From positions 9,835,747 to 9,899,746 of the forward strand of contig NC_079488.1 in the NCBI RefSeq assembly GCF_020520425.1: a stretch of DNA of 64,000 bases, in the 5' to 3' direction. A program made the position numbers and the translations under genes. The notes beneath the pieces are model-generated. The model ran no database searches and was not told the DNA's origin. It saw nothing but the letters and a program-made list of their open reading frames with translations. Source of the DNA: Spinacia oleracea. Taxonomy: Eukaryota > Streptophyta > Magnoliopsida > Caryophyllales > Amaranthaceae. Positions 1 through 11,205 of the stretch are shown here, piece by piece; positions within the stretch are counted from its first letter, which is position 1; each line of letters opens with the position of its first letter.

Positions 1-375
1 TATTTATGCTGAGCTAGTAAGGATATCCTGCCTCTGGAGTTATCGACGAGCGAGTACTCCTCTCGGTAGTTACAGTCCCCCGATCCCTCAATCTCTACCT
101 TGCGGGTGTATGTTGAGAGATCCCCACACCAGGGATCACAAGGGAACCTAGGACCGTCGTGGTCAAACATAATTGCACTCCCTTTATGTCACGATAACCG
201 GGTTTTGTGAGTTTTTCTCATTGTCGTTAAAAACTGAATGGCGACTCCTATATTACTAGTCAATTGGGTGTAAACTCACAGGAAATCCAATTACACTTGA
301 TTGAATGAAAATAATCGTCACACCCACGAGGGACGAGGTCACGCATTAGCCTCGTGCTTTTTCGACCCCCTCACA
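1..375 (+). repeat. Element 1, 3' part of the 5' LTR
   Basis: Matches 10832-11205 with about eight substitutions and a single-base indel. It ends in TCACA directly before the primer binding site. The rest of this LTR lies left of the window. Confidence 0.9.
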
Positions 376-376
376 G

Positions 377-394
377 TGGCGACTCCACTGGGGA
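377..394 (+). promoter_or_regulatory. Element 1 primer binding site
   Basis: TGGCGACTCCACTGGGGA lies one base after the LTR end and starts with TGG, which pairs with the tRNA CCA end. It resembles the PBS reported for Ogre elements (tRNA-Arg type, from memory). It differs from the PBS shared by elements 2, 3 and 4. Confidence 0.7.
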
Positions 395-1147
395 TAGTGA
401 AGGAAATACTCGTGCTTGTAGGTAATCAAAATAGCCGAAGGGTGAAACGATCCTACCCCGCGTTTATTTCCCCATCAAGTTGGGACGACCTGAAAATCAG
501 CATATTAATGTGAACGGGCAGAACAACATAACGAATCTCGGCTCCCTCGGGAGTTGGGACTAAGGATACCTTTTTTCGCCAATAGGGGGGTGCATACGCC
601 GCGCATGTTGCCCACTCGGTACTTGCGCAGGTAGTACACCTATCCCGAACCCAATCGCTCGCTCATTAGGTCCCTCTCGTCTGCATGCCCCCTTGGCTTG
701 CATTTGCGGGTTGGCCTCTTGAGCAAAATTCGTCTGTTGAAGACACTACCTCGACCGGGGCATGTGTTGGATCTACGATAGAAGCGGTACCAAGCCAGGC
801 GCAAATAACTACCCATATAAGCCTATCATAAACTACATGACATGTTATTATCGCCTCATGATGAATGTTAGTTATGTGTAGCGAAATATGTGATTGTGTG
901 TGACAAACTATCCTAGAAAACCAACGACCTTAAAAATTGCCCAAACATTCATAGACTAATTTGCCAAAGTGTTTCCGCAAGCCCGAATGATCTCCACAAA
1001 AATAAGCGACGCTCGGGATGGCCTGTAACGAATCCCACAAACGCTGCACAACGCGTAAAGGACGTTATTAGGCAAGCACGCAAATCGAAGTCGCATAAAC
1101 AAAAGTAGACGCAAACAGAAAACGAGAATCAGCCAGGGACGCATTTT

Positions 1148-1202
1148 CGACGCCCCTGGCTGGGCGCCAGAATTTCTCACGCCCGACGCTGGGCGCCGAA
1201 GT
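1148..1202. repeat. Element 1 paired palindrome, copy A
   Basis: Two adjacent GC-rich inverted repeats of the form CGCCC-AG-CTGGGCGCC, about 30 bp apart, in the untranslated leader. First of five such pairs in the element. Confidence 0.6.
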
Positions 1203-1590
1203 TGCTGCTTGGCCTTCTGGTCAGGCGCAGCAGCCTCAGTGCCCGCACAAAAGAAAAAAACACGTAGCACCAAAAAACGTTCGTAAAAAAGGAATTGCTA
1301 CGAAGGCGTAAGAAAAAGCATTCGATTCTAGAGGCGACTCAAAAAAACAAATAATAAATAACTCTTTGTATCGTCGACAGGCCTCCTACAACGACAATGT
1401 TCGGCACCGAAACCGAACACGCTAATAACTATGAATGTCACACGGGCAAGTGTTTCGAAAATTCAAAGAATGACCAAAAAAAACCAAAAAGTGTACCAAT
1501 AAAAGAAAGAGCAAAAAAACCAATAGAGAGAGTCGAAGTCTAGACTAAGTAATGCTTGAAACTTTGGGAACCTAAACTTTAGCTTATCTT

Positions 1591-3379
1591 ATGCCTAGGA
1601 CTGGTCCTGTTACTTGGTGCCGATCAGGGAATCAACGGTTAGTGCGTCTCGGAGATACACCGCCAACATCAGGTTTAGTGACTCCAAGCTCCGTCCGTCA
1701 TCCCTCATTTCACGGATCTCCGCTTCCCCAACCTCGATTCGCACCTTCAAACATGTCCATCGAAGATTTGCGAGACCAGATGGTCCAAATGACCCAACTT
1801 ATGGGCCAATTGAAAATGGAAAATGAAGCTTTAGCGGCTGCACAAGCCAAAAATGACCTCGATAACGAGAAGAGGATTGAAAAAAATGGTCCTACAACAA
1901 ATCATGGGGAGCAAATACTTCTCCCTTGATCCTGAACCTTTTCCTGACAAACTACCAGAAAAGTTCAGTTCATCTGACTTACCAAAGTTCAAGGCCACGG
2001 ACAATCCTCGTGATCATCTACTGAGCTTTGTGAATGCCATGAACTTGAAAGGCGTGGACAAGTCCATGTATTTACCTGCCTTTCCTTTGTCCTTGGAACC
2101 TGTGCCGCTCAAATGGTACTATCACCAGGACCCTAAGCTCTTCCCCACTTGGGAAGACTTTGTCAATGTCTTCATCAAGCAATACTCGTCGAACATGGAT
2201 TTCCAAGTCACCATGCGCGAGCTAGAAGTTCTCTTCCAAAAGAAAAATGAGGGTTTCACAACCTACTTTGCTAGATGGAGGGACCAGGCGGCCCAGCTAA
2301 TCAATAGGCCTCCCGAAACAGAATTGGTCCAAAAATTCATTGACAACCTGGACCCGGCTTACAGACAACACCTTAGGTACCTGGGACTTGACACTTTCAA
2401 AAGAGTTTATGATGTGGGAATAAAGATCGAGGACGACCTCGCCAAAACCATACAAAGCAAACCCACATATAAAAACAACACCTATAATCGGGGTAACACA
2501 TCCCAAGCCCAAGAAGTCCATGCTGTAGAAGAGACTCCCGCCCGAAGAAGCCCTGGAAGATGGGTCCGAGACCGAAAGTTTGCCCCACTCGGATCGACTT
2601 TGGTACAAGCCTTTGAAAGATTAACCAATCAAGGAAAGTTGAGACCTATAGGCCCCACCCGTGACCCTCCTGTCAAAAGAAAATATTGGGTCGAAGGTAC
2701 TTACTGCAAATTCCATCAAGGAAATGGGCATGACACTGAAAACTGCTGGAACCTAAAGAATACCATCCAGGACATGATAGAGGATGAAGTGATACCTCTC
2801 CCTAACGTTGGAAAACCCAACAACAACAAGAGCCCACTCGGCTCTTGTCACATCTCTCTCGACCAACCAGAAAATGAGAACTTCGACCCTACGGTGTACA
2901 TTACACCTCAAGGTGCACCACTCGTTGTGGTCCCTATGGATCGAATCGAGAGAGAAGTGTGCGGTGTGTGGGATGATGATGCTGAAGATATCTACCTATC
3001 TCAAGTGTCGGGCCAGGACCTCTTTACTGAAACTTGGCCCGGGTATGCTGTCATCGACACCACCACTCAAGAACCCGAAGTCGACAACCTCACCAGATCA
3101 GGAAGAATATACCAGCCTGACAGTCGCCCACCTTCTATGGACGATATCCCAGTCAGACAAGCTCCTGAGAATGGACGGCACACCACCGTCGCAGAAGTCA
3201 TTGAAAATCCTCTTTTGAAACAATTGAAAAGAACCAAGGCCGAAATTACCATCTGGGATCTCATGTGTACCTCAAAAGAACATCGCGAAAAGCTTATTCG
3301 CTCACTTGACCTCATCTCAGTGCCTACAGATATCACACCTGACTCATTGGTTAACCACGTCACGAGAGACGCTGGATAA
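1591..3379 (+). pseudogene. Element 1 gag (broken)
   Basis: Gag is the structural protein that forms the particle packaging element RNA. The frame from 1591 carries the N-terminal part (MSIEDLRDQMVQMTQLMG), then an A-run near 1880-1886 shifts the frame. The second frame (from about 1853) carries the retrotransposon gag domain (WYYHQDPKLFPTWEDFVNVF, then VLFQKKNEGFTTYFARWRDQ) and, near 2705-2750, a zinc-knuckle-like CKFHQGNGHDTENC. An in-frame TAA at 3377-3379 ends it although the protease continues in the same frame. These breaks mark a dead copy; stop readthrough is possible in principle but the upstream frameshift argues against it. The true initiator is uncertain (1591 or an internal ATG at 1753). 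Confidence 0.85.
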
Positions 3380-4569
3380 AAGGCCATAGTTTTCACTGAC
3401 AAAGATTTACCCAGAGAGGGGGGTGCCCATAACAAAGCCCTCTATCTAGTAGTTGGATGTAAAGGGAAAAACATCCCCCTAGCACTCGTAGATAACGGTT
3501 CGGCGGTTAACGTTTGCCCATTGCGAACCGCCCATTGCTTGGGACTAGGAAGCGATGACTTCCAAACCTCCACACAAGGGGTACGAGCCTATGATAACTC
3601 TCGAAGGCATGTGTTAGGAAAGATCAACCTTACCATACAAACCGGGCATGTGGCACGCACCATGGAGTTTCAAATAATCGACATCAAGCCCACTTTCAAC
3701 CTCCTATTGGGGCGACCTTGGCTCCATGACTTAGGAGGTGTGGCTTCTACCCTGCACCAAATGGTTAAACTTAACCATAACGGGGTAATACTAGAAATCC
3801 GCGCCCCTCCTCTCGACATCAGTTGTCCTATGGTTGTAACGGCTGAAACTGCAGACGACCTTTATGGATTTCAAATGGAAGAAGCAATCCAGTTCATTGA
3901 AGACTATGATCCAGCATTCCTAGACCCGCATGCATCCCGGGTCATCCCTAGAATGCTGCTAGCTCAAGGTTATTTCCCAGGCACCCCATTGGGCATAAGG
4001 AAGAAGGAATGCACATTCCATCCTTTACCCAACAAATCTACTCCCTTTGGCTTAGGCTATGAACCAACGGAGGAAGATATTGCTGACCGCCTGTTTGGGC
4101 TAAGCCTTAACAAAGCCAAACAAACCACCCTCCTTCCCCCGTATCAAAGAACCCTAGCCTTAACGGGATGTTCGTTCGGGAAGGAGAAGAACACCCATGC
4201 TGCGATTTCCCTGAACCCTTCGTTCAGGATGGCTTGCTAAAACCCGGATTTGAAATTTTCCATGACTGCCACACCTTGGATGAGGCACCCCACCTCACCA
4301 AGACTAAAACAGCTGAAATATTGGACAACCAGGCTCTATGGACATTGTTTAACGAATCGAGGCCTATGGAGGACGAGACTGTGATGACTACCCTAGCTTT
4401 ACAAGATGAAGGTTTCGATCCAACCCGGTTAATCTCTCCTGCATCAACACTAGAAGAGATCGAGAACGGATGGGTGAAGACATATCAGTGGGTCAATGCA
4501 AAAGGAATAGAATTCAAGATGAGTACCGGTGAAGGACCGAAGTTTTATGAGACTAAACCCCAGGCTTGA
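3380..4569 (+). pseudogene. Element 1 protease region and C-terminal extension (broken)
   Basis: In the same frame as gag, just past the TAA, lies an aspartic-protease-like segment with LVDNGSAVNVCP (near 3488-3523; D-N-G-S replaces the usual D-T/S-G) and FNLLLGRPWLHDLG near 3694-3732, the C-terminal half typical of retroelement proteases. Near 4160-4240 the frame shifts, and a second frame (4168-4569) carries an extension I do not recognise as a domain. No RT follows in any frame. The protease would mature gag; here it cannot be made from one uninterrupted frame. Confidence 0.75.
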
Positions 4570-5306
4570 GCCACATAGAGCACCATTAGTAAAAAGCGCC
4601 TAGTAGTTCTTTAGATTGGTAGAAAAAATAATAGAGACTTTAGATGGTCCTAAGGCCCCTTAGAATATAGGTCAGTTTTATTTCAGTGTGTTTTCCTTAC
4701 TTCCCAAATCAATAAAGGCGTAATAATATTTCTCCTAAAATTTTATTCTAACACTAAATAAGCACCAAATGTACTTGCAAAATACAAAAATACAGAGGCG
4801 GCCCACTCTAGGCCCAACAAACAAAGCCCACTTGGTTTTCAAATAGTGCCACGGGAGCCAATTCCCGAAACCCACAAAATAAACCGCACCATCCCATCCC
4901 CAAAACATAAAAGTCAACCAGTGTAACCATAAAAATCAACCCATACAACCCAAAGAAGTCAAAGGAAATCAAAATCCAAAACGAAAGCAAATGTTGCTTA
5001 AAAGGGGAATTAATAAAATATAACCCCCACCAATCCTTAAAAAACGACACGCACCTCAACTCACCTCAAAAGCCTACACAAAGATCTTCATAACTTCCGC
5101 ACCCTAACTCCATTTTCAAAACTGGTTCGAGTCACGAATAGAAAAAATTAATCCAGACAAAAATGCATTTCACGCTAACAGTCAAAAAAGCCTCCAAAAT
5201 AGCCTCAAAACTGACTTTAAATACGAGCAAAAATCAAGGCACAAAAAAGAAATAAATGCAAGAACATGTGAAGCAAAGCGTCAAAAAACGACCGCCAGAA
5301 ATCATT

Positions 5307-5362
5307 TTCAGCGCCCAAGGCTGGGCGCCGGAATTTCTGACGCCCCAGCCTGGGCGTTGAAA
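5307..5362. repeat. Element 1 paired palindrome, copy B
   Basis: Same paired GC-rich inverted repeat (CAGCGCCCAAGGCTGGGCGC, then a second), between gag-protease and the antisense gene. Confidence 0.6.
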
Positions 5363-5905
5363 CTCTCTGCCTGCCAAAATTTTCTTTTCAGAAGTGCTCG
5401 TCATTTTATCCGCACACAACGGAAAAATAACGAACACTTGGGGGGTACAGTACATATCCAAATAGGCTTACCAAAATATAGCCATACAAATTAGTCGAAT
5501 TTCATTTTTACGCGACCTATCGCAAAAAAACGGCAGATGAAAATAATGATAATACTTCACTCATTTGACCGATTAAGTAATATGCTTCCACCTCAGGGCA
5601 TATCTACCGAAATCCGGCATACTAGAACTTATTATAAAGCTAGAACTACGCGCGACCTGATTCTGACAAGATACGTAGGCAATCCTTACCAAGGATTCGG
5701 TCCAATAAAAAAAACACATATTCTTTGTGCAAAGTGTTAGACACATAAAAACATAAAAAAGGAGGAGAAACAAGAAATGAAAATGAAAAAATAAAAATAC
5801 GCCTTTATTGAAAAATAATAGGAAGGAAAACAAAGTGCTAAGAATAAAAAAAAACAAACACAACTGAAATAAATAAAGGGCACCTACACCCTAGCAAGAA
5901 CTACA

Positions 5906-7696
5906 CTACTCTAGTTCTTCCGGATCATCAAATAAAGTCTTGTAGAGGGCAATGTTCGCAGGATCCACCCCCACAGTCTTCTGCGCTGCCCCAATATCAA
6001 TCTCCATAAGAACCGGCTCCCGGACACTAACTTCCAAAGATGTCAAGGCTTCAGAAACATTCTCAGTTATAGCCCGCTCAGCCTCAAGGGCACAGACAAT
6101 GGTGGGAGAAGGATTATTATCATCAACTAGACTAGCCACTGTTTCTACAGGCGGCTGAGCCTTCCTAACCCATACATTGTTCCGGCGACGATCTTCGCGA
6201 GAGCTTGCATTTCTTTTAACAACAGAAGGCCCCTTCATGTTAGGCATCTTTTTAGGCCTAAAACTGGAACGGGGATGAACTTCCTTTCGCTTTCGATCAG
6301 GACGAGCTTTCACAGTCTTAATACTATAGGTACGAGGTTTGGCAGAATCAGGACCCTCATACTTAACACGAATACGAGGTATCAAAAGCTCAGCCGGTTC
6401 CCCATTTCGAGCCTCGGTCCTCACATCTTTATCATCGGAGCTCATCCACAACTTGTAGTTTTCAGAAAGAGCCACAAAGCCATTTGTAGCTACGGCCCAA
6501 CGCGGGAGACCATCATAATACTTAGCCCATGCTTGAACCCGTGCTTGTGAAAAGGCCGCTACCTTAGGTGGTACCGTATCAGAAAAAGGGATAGTCTGCC
6601 TTAAACCATATTGACGCATGACTCGGTAAGGGAAAATATAAATGGGACGAGATAGCCCCAACAAAGAAACATAAACCGATACATCAGAACCCCCTGTCAT
6701 AGTAGTCAAACCCCACCATGGTACCACCCACTTAATAGAACAAATGCCATAAGTAAAAAAGGAGGTCCATTCGGCCTCGTCCTGGCCTTGGTGCAAGTAT
6801 TTTCGGTTACCCAAGGCTATAGGGCGATAATGTTTAGGATTGGCAGGAGCTTCCAAAAGTCTAAGCCGTTCGATGAGCCAAATCTGCAAAAAACGGGGAC
6901 GATCAAAAAAATAATAAAAGAAAACGGTTCCTGGTGCGCAGTTTCAACGCCCAGGACCAGGCGCCGAAAATTCCAGCGCCCAGCCCTGGGCGCTGAAACT
7001 CATTGTGTACACAAAAAAAAAACGTGTATACGTGCGCAAGGAAAAATCGATTACCTGCAGTAATAGGGGGCTTCCCTTAAAATGTTCAGATTTGGCATCC
7101 TTCTTCAGCTCATCCGCACTCAGCAAAGTCTCGGCAACAACCAATGGCATAATAGAATAGCAACTTTCCATCTGGCTAATCAAGGGGATCAACCTTATGT
7201 CACCGAACGCGCCATTGTTATTCGACAGCAAATAGTGATTCAACAAGAAAAATACAAGGGCTCGAATATTCGATTTCTGTTCGGTCATATTATTACTAGG
7301 CCTAAAGTGATGTTTTACAAGTTTTGCCAAGTTAACCTCGTCACCTACAACAATTTCAGCAAACATGTTATCATCTAGTCCTAGGAAAGCCCCTATGGTT
7401 GTTTTACCCTCTTCAATAGTGCCAGGGGTAGCGGGAGTAGCATTAGTAGGATAACCAAGGATCGCAGCAAATTCATCTGGCAAAGGACATATTTCGTTGC
7501 CCCGAAAGGCAAAAACATGATGATCGGAGTCCTAAAAGCTTAGGGCAGCATGCAGAAAGTTATAATCAATATTAATTTGTTGTAAGCCTAAAAGTGCCTC
7601 TAAGTGGTATTCTTTTAACAAAGCCTTTTCTGTGAGAGTAAGGGCCCGTAGTCAACGCCTAACAGTCCGTTGGAGTGAGAAAGTAGGGATCGACAT
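5906..7696 (-). pseudogene. Antisense plant-mobile-domain (PMD)-like gene of element 1, two exons
   Basis: Runs opposite to gag. ATG at 7696-7694; exon 1 to 7055; intron 7054-6884 (171 bp, CTGCAG|GTAATC to TTTTGCAG|ATT, phase 0); exon 2 from 6883 to the stop at 5906. Splicing joins PLLLQ to IWLIERLRLLEAP, the pattern expected in plant mobile domain proteins. N-terminal blocks EYHLEALLGLQQI, DHHVFAFRGNEICPLPDEF and AAILGYP also fit. Two in-frame stops in exon 1 (TGA at 7654-7652, TAG at 7534-7532) both sit where the family would have Trp. The C-terminal half is basic, then acidic, and unrecognised. Related aORFs are known in Tat elements; their role is unknown. Palindrome copy C lies inside the intron. 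Confidence 0.7.
6942..6999. repeat. Element 1 paired palindrome, copy C (inside the antisense-gene intron)
   Basis: Paired inverted repeats (CAACGCCCAGGACCAGGCGC and CAGCGCCCAGCCCTGGGCGC) within the 171-bp intron. They could fold in the intron RNA. Confidence 0.6.
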
Positions 7697-7780
7697 GACA
7701 AAAGCAATGAGTAATTAAAGCACAGCAAAAAAAGAGAGAAGGAAATTGAGAGTGGTGGAAAATAGGGACGTATCTAGCCC

Positions 7781-7790
7781 CTATATATAG
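7781..7790 (-). promoter_or_regulatory. TATA box for the element 1 antisense gene
   Basis: CTATATATAG lies about 85 bp upstream of the antisense ATG at 7696, the usual distance for a plant TATA box plus a short 5' UTR. The site is palindromic, so direction is inferred from the gene. Confidence 0.5.
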
Positions 7791-7870
7791 CTGAACGCAC
7801 CCAGTGACATCCTGATCCCATTCGGAAACGTGTTAGGAAATCCGAAAGTCAAATATCACCAGGAAAAGAC

Positions 7871-7929
7871 TTCCAGCGCCCATGGCTGGGCGCCGAAATG
7901 TTTAACGCCTAGCCTTGGGCGCCGAAAAT
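7871..7929. repeat. Element 1 paired palindrome, copy D
   Basis: Paired GC-rich inverted repeats just upstream of the antisense-gene TATA box, on the promoter side. Confidence 0.6.
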
Positions 7930-8744
7930 GCAGCCCAAGGCCCAGATTTCACAAAACGCGGAACAGGAAAGGACTTAAAACCGTGTTGCTAAACACGAGG
8001 CCCTATTGCAAGTAGGATCAAGCCCAAAAGCACCTTTAGCTCCCAAATAAGCGAAAATAAACATTAAAACTTGGTCGAAACTTAGACTTGTCTCAGAAAA
8101 TGCTTATGTACACTTTTCAAATCAAAATAAATATTATGGTCATTCTTCGAAACACCGAAAATGTGTGTCGTTAAGTCGTTGGTTTCCCAAATAAAAAATG
8201 TTTGTCTGTCAAAGGATTAATCCGGGCCAAGCTAAAACCGGATGTCGCCTGAAAACCGAAGTCGCACTCAACGGCTTCGCTAAAGTAGCACACTACTATA
8301 AAAGGTCGCTCACACATACGAGCATGACCCCAAACATGATTACAAGATGCGAAAAACGACCGACGAGCCCCATTGCTTGGGGACTCGCGAAAAAATATAC
8401 TCCAACAAGGAGCGCACAATCAAAATCACATTCCCGGACTACGCCATACACCATCTCATGTTTGGATATCTCAAAAAAAAAGCAGGTTCGACCTCAGAGA
8501 AAGGTCGTCATTGACACTTGTGCATGGTCCTCTGATCAAAGACCAAGTAGTGGCAAAAATCGAGCCGTAAAGACTAGCTCAAAACCACGAAAGCAGACGG
8601 TCGCAAGACAAAGGTCCGTCTAAACCCGTTGTCAACCCACGTTCAGGTTACAACTAAATCCGAGCATTCCTCGAAAGAATTCGCTCTTGCAAGAATGAAT
8701 AAAAGAAATTCTCAAAAAAAAAAAGAAATCACGAAGAAAAAAGT

Positions 8745-9120
8745 AGGAGACTTGCCCATCTTAGTGGGCAGGGTCGCGTCACGAACCACGCGAGTCCCAA
8801 ATTGAAAAACGAATTCAGGGGCGTCCACCCTCAGCGGACAGGGCTCGCCCACCTGCAGCGGGCGGGGTCTGCGTCACTAGCCGCGCAGGTCCTTAGTTTT
8901 CGAAAATTAGAATCTTCAAAAACAAAATGAAATAGGCTCGCCATCTTCAGCCGGCGGGGTCTACGGCGCAAACCACGTAGGTCCTTATTTTCAAAAAATA
9001 AACATAAGCAAATTTCAAAACAGATTCGTCCACTTCTATCGGACGGGGTGTCCACCCTTAGCGGACAGGCTCGCCATCTTTAGCCGGCGGGGTCTGCGTC
9101 ACTAACCACGCAGGTCCTTA
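8745..9120. repeat. Element 1 tandem repeats, GC-rich block
   Basis: Degenerate units of about 55-80 bp built from GCCCACC..GCGGGCGGGG, TGCGTCACTAACCACGCAGG and TCCTTAG. Variable tandem repeats near the 3' LTR are typical of Ogre-type elements. Confidence 0.65.
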
Positions 9121-9124
9121 GTCA

Positions 9125-9330
9125 CTGCAGCGATAACTCTTTTTGTTTTTCCGTTTTTCCCAAAAACGATGTGAGTAGCTTTTGGTTTTCCGTTTTTTCC
9201 CAAAAACGATTTGAGTAGCTTTTGGTTTTCCGTTTTTCCAAAAAAGAACGATGTGAGTAGCTTTCCTTTTTCCACAAAAAATTCAAAGAATGGTTTTCCG
9301 TTTTTTCCAAAAAAGAACGATGTGCTGGAT
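9125..9330. repeat. Element 1 tandem repeats, GTTTTCCGTTTTT block
   Basis: About five units of 40-60 bp, each with TGGTTTTCCGTTTTTTCC followed by AAAAACGATGTGAGTAGC. Confidence 0.75.
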
Positions 9331-9479
9331 TTTCCTTCGTTTTACGTCCCATAAAAACAAGGGGGTTTTCTCGTTTAGCTAACCCTAAAAATGAGAATCT
9401 TTAAAGACATTTTTACCTCGTGATTGGGCTTGGCCAGGCCCAATTACACTTTACAGCTTTGATTTCGAAAACATCTGTA

Positions 9480-9600
9480 GCTACTCCCAATGACAAAGTG
9501 AGGGAGTTTCTACGCACCTTTAGATCCTTCCAATGACAAAGTGAGGAAGTTTCTATACTATCAGTTGACAAATCCCAATGACACGTGAGGGATATGTCGA
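9480..9600. repeat. Element 1 short direct repeats
   Basis: Three units of CCAATGACAAAGTGAGGGAG plus GTTTCTA, about 45-55 bp apart, degenerating to the right. From here to the 3' LTR no gene is seen; the purine tract AAAGTGGGGGCTAAC directly precedes the LTR. Confidence 0.55.
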
Positions 9601-10213
9601 CACTTCAAAGTGATGACCCTTAAGTCAAATGTTATCACTCGGGGGCTCGTGAGACCCTCGCAAAAAACAGGTCACCATGGCTTGTGTGACGCACTCCGTA
9701 TAATACTTTGACCATCGTCTTACTCCAAGACTCAGTCAAAGTGGGGGCTAACTGTAGACACCTACTTTTGTCCCCATTCTCGAAAGGGAAGGTTCGATGA
9801 TGAAAACATAAAATCTCCACTTGACAACGCATCTCCTATAAAATAACGAATCTCAAATCACCCTTCTCGTTTCACCCGAAACCTGCTATTTATGGAAACC
9901 TGCTAAAAATAGTAACTGCCGTAAAGGGTAGCTTCTAAAAGTGGCAAGTCATAAAAGATAGAAACCTGTCAGAATTAGGTGTTGCACTCCAACATAAATC
10001 CGAAATGAGATAGAAAACTGCGTGAATCTTATTCCTATTATGATTCATAAATGAGAGTTACGTATTAATTAAAATCCTAACGAGCCTAGAGTTCGTAACG
10101 GGCCCAGACGCATTCCGTCATGAAATTGGTACGCACTAAAAGACTCGATTAAGTCTCAAACACTACGGATTTCAGGAATCTGAATCTGACTAAGAAAACA
10201 GCCCAGACCTTAT

Positions 10214-10270
10214 TTTCAACGCCTGGCTCTGGGCGCCGAAATCTTCGGCGCCCAGGCCTGGGCGCTGGAA
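10214..10270. repeat. Element 1 paired palindrome, copy E (inside LTR)
   Basis: The fifth pair (GGCGCCCAGGCCTGGGCGCT is nearly perfect) lies in the LTR about 75-130 bp upstream of the LTR TATA box. Confidence 0.65.
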
Positions 10271-10345
10271 TTACCTGGGTACGTGTTTTTTCCTAATTCT
10301 TTGTGGACTAGAGCTCTGCAATTCTATCTTTCCACAAACTCTTTT

Positions 10346-10357
10346 CTATAAATATAG
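10346..10357 (+). promoter_or_regulatory. LTR TATA box of element 1
   Basis: CTATAAATATAG matches the plant TATA consensus in the expected U3 position. Confidence 0.6.
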
Positions 10358-11205
10358 CCCAAGTTCGACGTGAAATCACAACACACAATTCATATTCTGA
10401 GTATTGACTTCAACCCCTAGCCTAAGCCTCACGCTGCGAAATTGTTCACGCGTTCTGTCGCAATCGATCCATAAATCGAACAGAACGTATCCTGTCCCAT
10501 AATTTGAGATTCGTTAAATAAAAAGGAGAAATAGCAAAGTCAAAGTGGTTAGTTTTCTGAGAACCGTGACGCACCTCTCAAGGGTGCGTCGTAATGTGCC
10601 CCTTTTCTATGATTTAATTGCTTTCCTCGCCCTTTTTATGAACTGTTAAACTAATTCAATCTGATTGTTCTATCACGCCTAATAAATATGATACTTTTGG
10701 GAAATTAGATTATCATGCTAGGTCCCTTAATGCAATCTAAATCAAATAATCGCGATCGATCTAGTATTATATGTTGCATATTGCTAAAATCAACTCAGAT
10801 TAGTTTAATAGTTAACGCATGTCCCTTCAATTATTTATGCTGAGCTAGTAAGGATATCCTGCCTCTGGAGTTATCGACGAGCGAGTACTCCTCTCGGTAG
10901 TTACAGTCCCCCGAACCCTCAATCTCTACCTTGCGGGTGTATGTTGAGAGATCCCCACACCAGGGATCACAAGGGAACCTACGGCCGTGTGGTCAAACAT
11001 AATTGCACTCCCTTTATGTCACGATAACCGAGTTTTGTCAGTTTTTCTCATTGTCGTTAAAAACTGAATGGCGACTCCTATATTATTAGTCAATTGGGTG
11101 TAAACTCACAGGAAATCCAATTACACTTGATTGAATGAAAAGAATCGTCACACCCACGAGGGACGAGGTCACGCATTAGCCTCGTGCTTTTTCGACCCCC
11201 TCACA

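Larger units (their letters stand above)
1..11205 (+). mobile_element. Element 1: large non-autonomous Tat/Ogre-like Ty3/gypsy LTR retrotransposon (5' end outside window)
   Basis: The first 375 bases recur at 10832-11205 as the end of a 3' LTR that starts with TG and ends with CA. A primer-binding-like site follows the 5' LTR and a purine-rich tract precedes the 3' LTR. Inside are a broken gag-protease (1591-4569), an antisense spliced gene (5906-7696), five paired palindromes and tandem repeats near the 3' LTR. No reverse transcriptase, RNase H or integrase reading frame is visible, so the copy is non-autonomous. About eight differences separate the shared LTR parts, so it is older than elements 2-4. 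376-1590 (leader) and 4570-5905 show no gene. Assignment to the Tat/Ogre group rests on gag type, PBS type, long LTRs and the antisense gene; the branch within it is an inference. Confidence 0.85.
9753..11205 (+). repeat. Element 1 3' LTR (1453 bp)
   Basis: Starts TGTAGACACCTA after a polypurine tract, ends TCACA, and matches the 5' LTR fragment at 1-375. A plant-type TATA (CTATAAATATAG) lies at 10346-10357. It carries one palindrome pair. The five bases after it are TTCTT, the predicted target duplication. Confidence 0.9.

Noticed and set aside
956-1273. 105-codon minus frame in the element 1 leader
   Set aside because: It runs through the palindrome pair and low-complexity A-rich sequence, with no recognisable protein character.
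8198-8623. 141-codon plus frame upstream of the element 1 antisense gene
   Set aside because: No domain character or codon pattern; lies in the variable 3' region of the element.
4570-9750. Hidden RT or integrase of element 1
   Set aside because: No frame on either strand shows RT (YVDD-like), RNase H or integrase motifs; the space is filled by the antisense gene, palindromes and tandem repeats.
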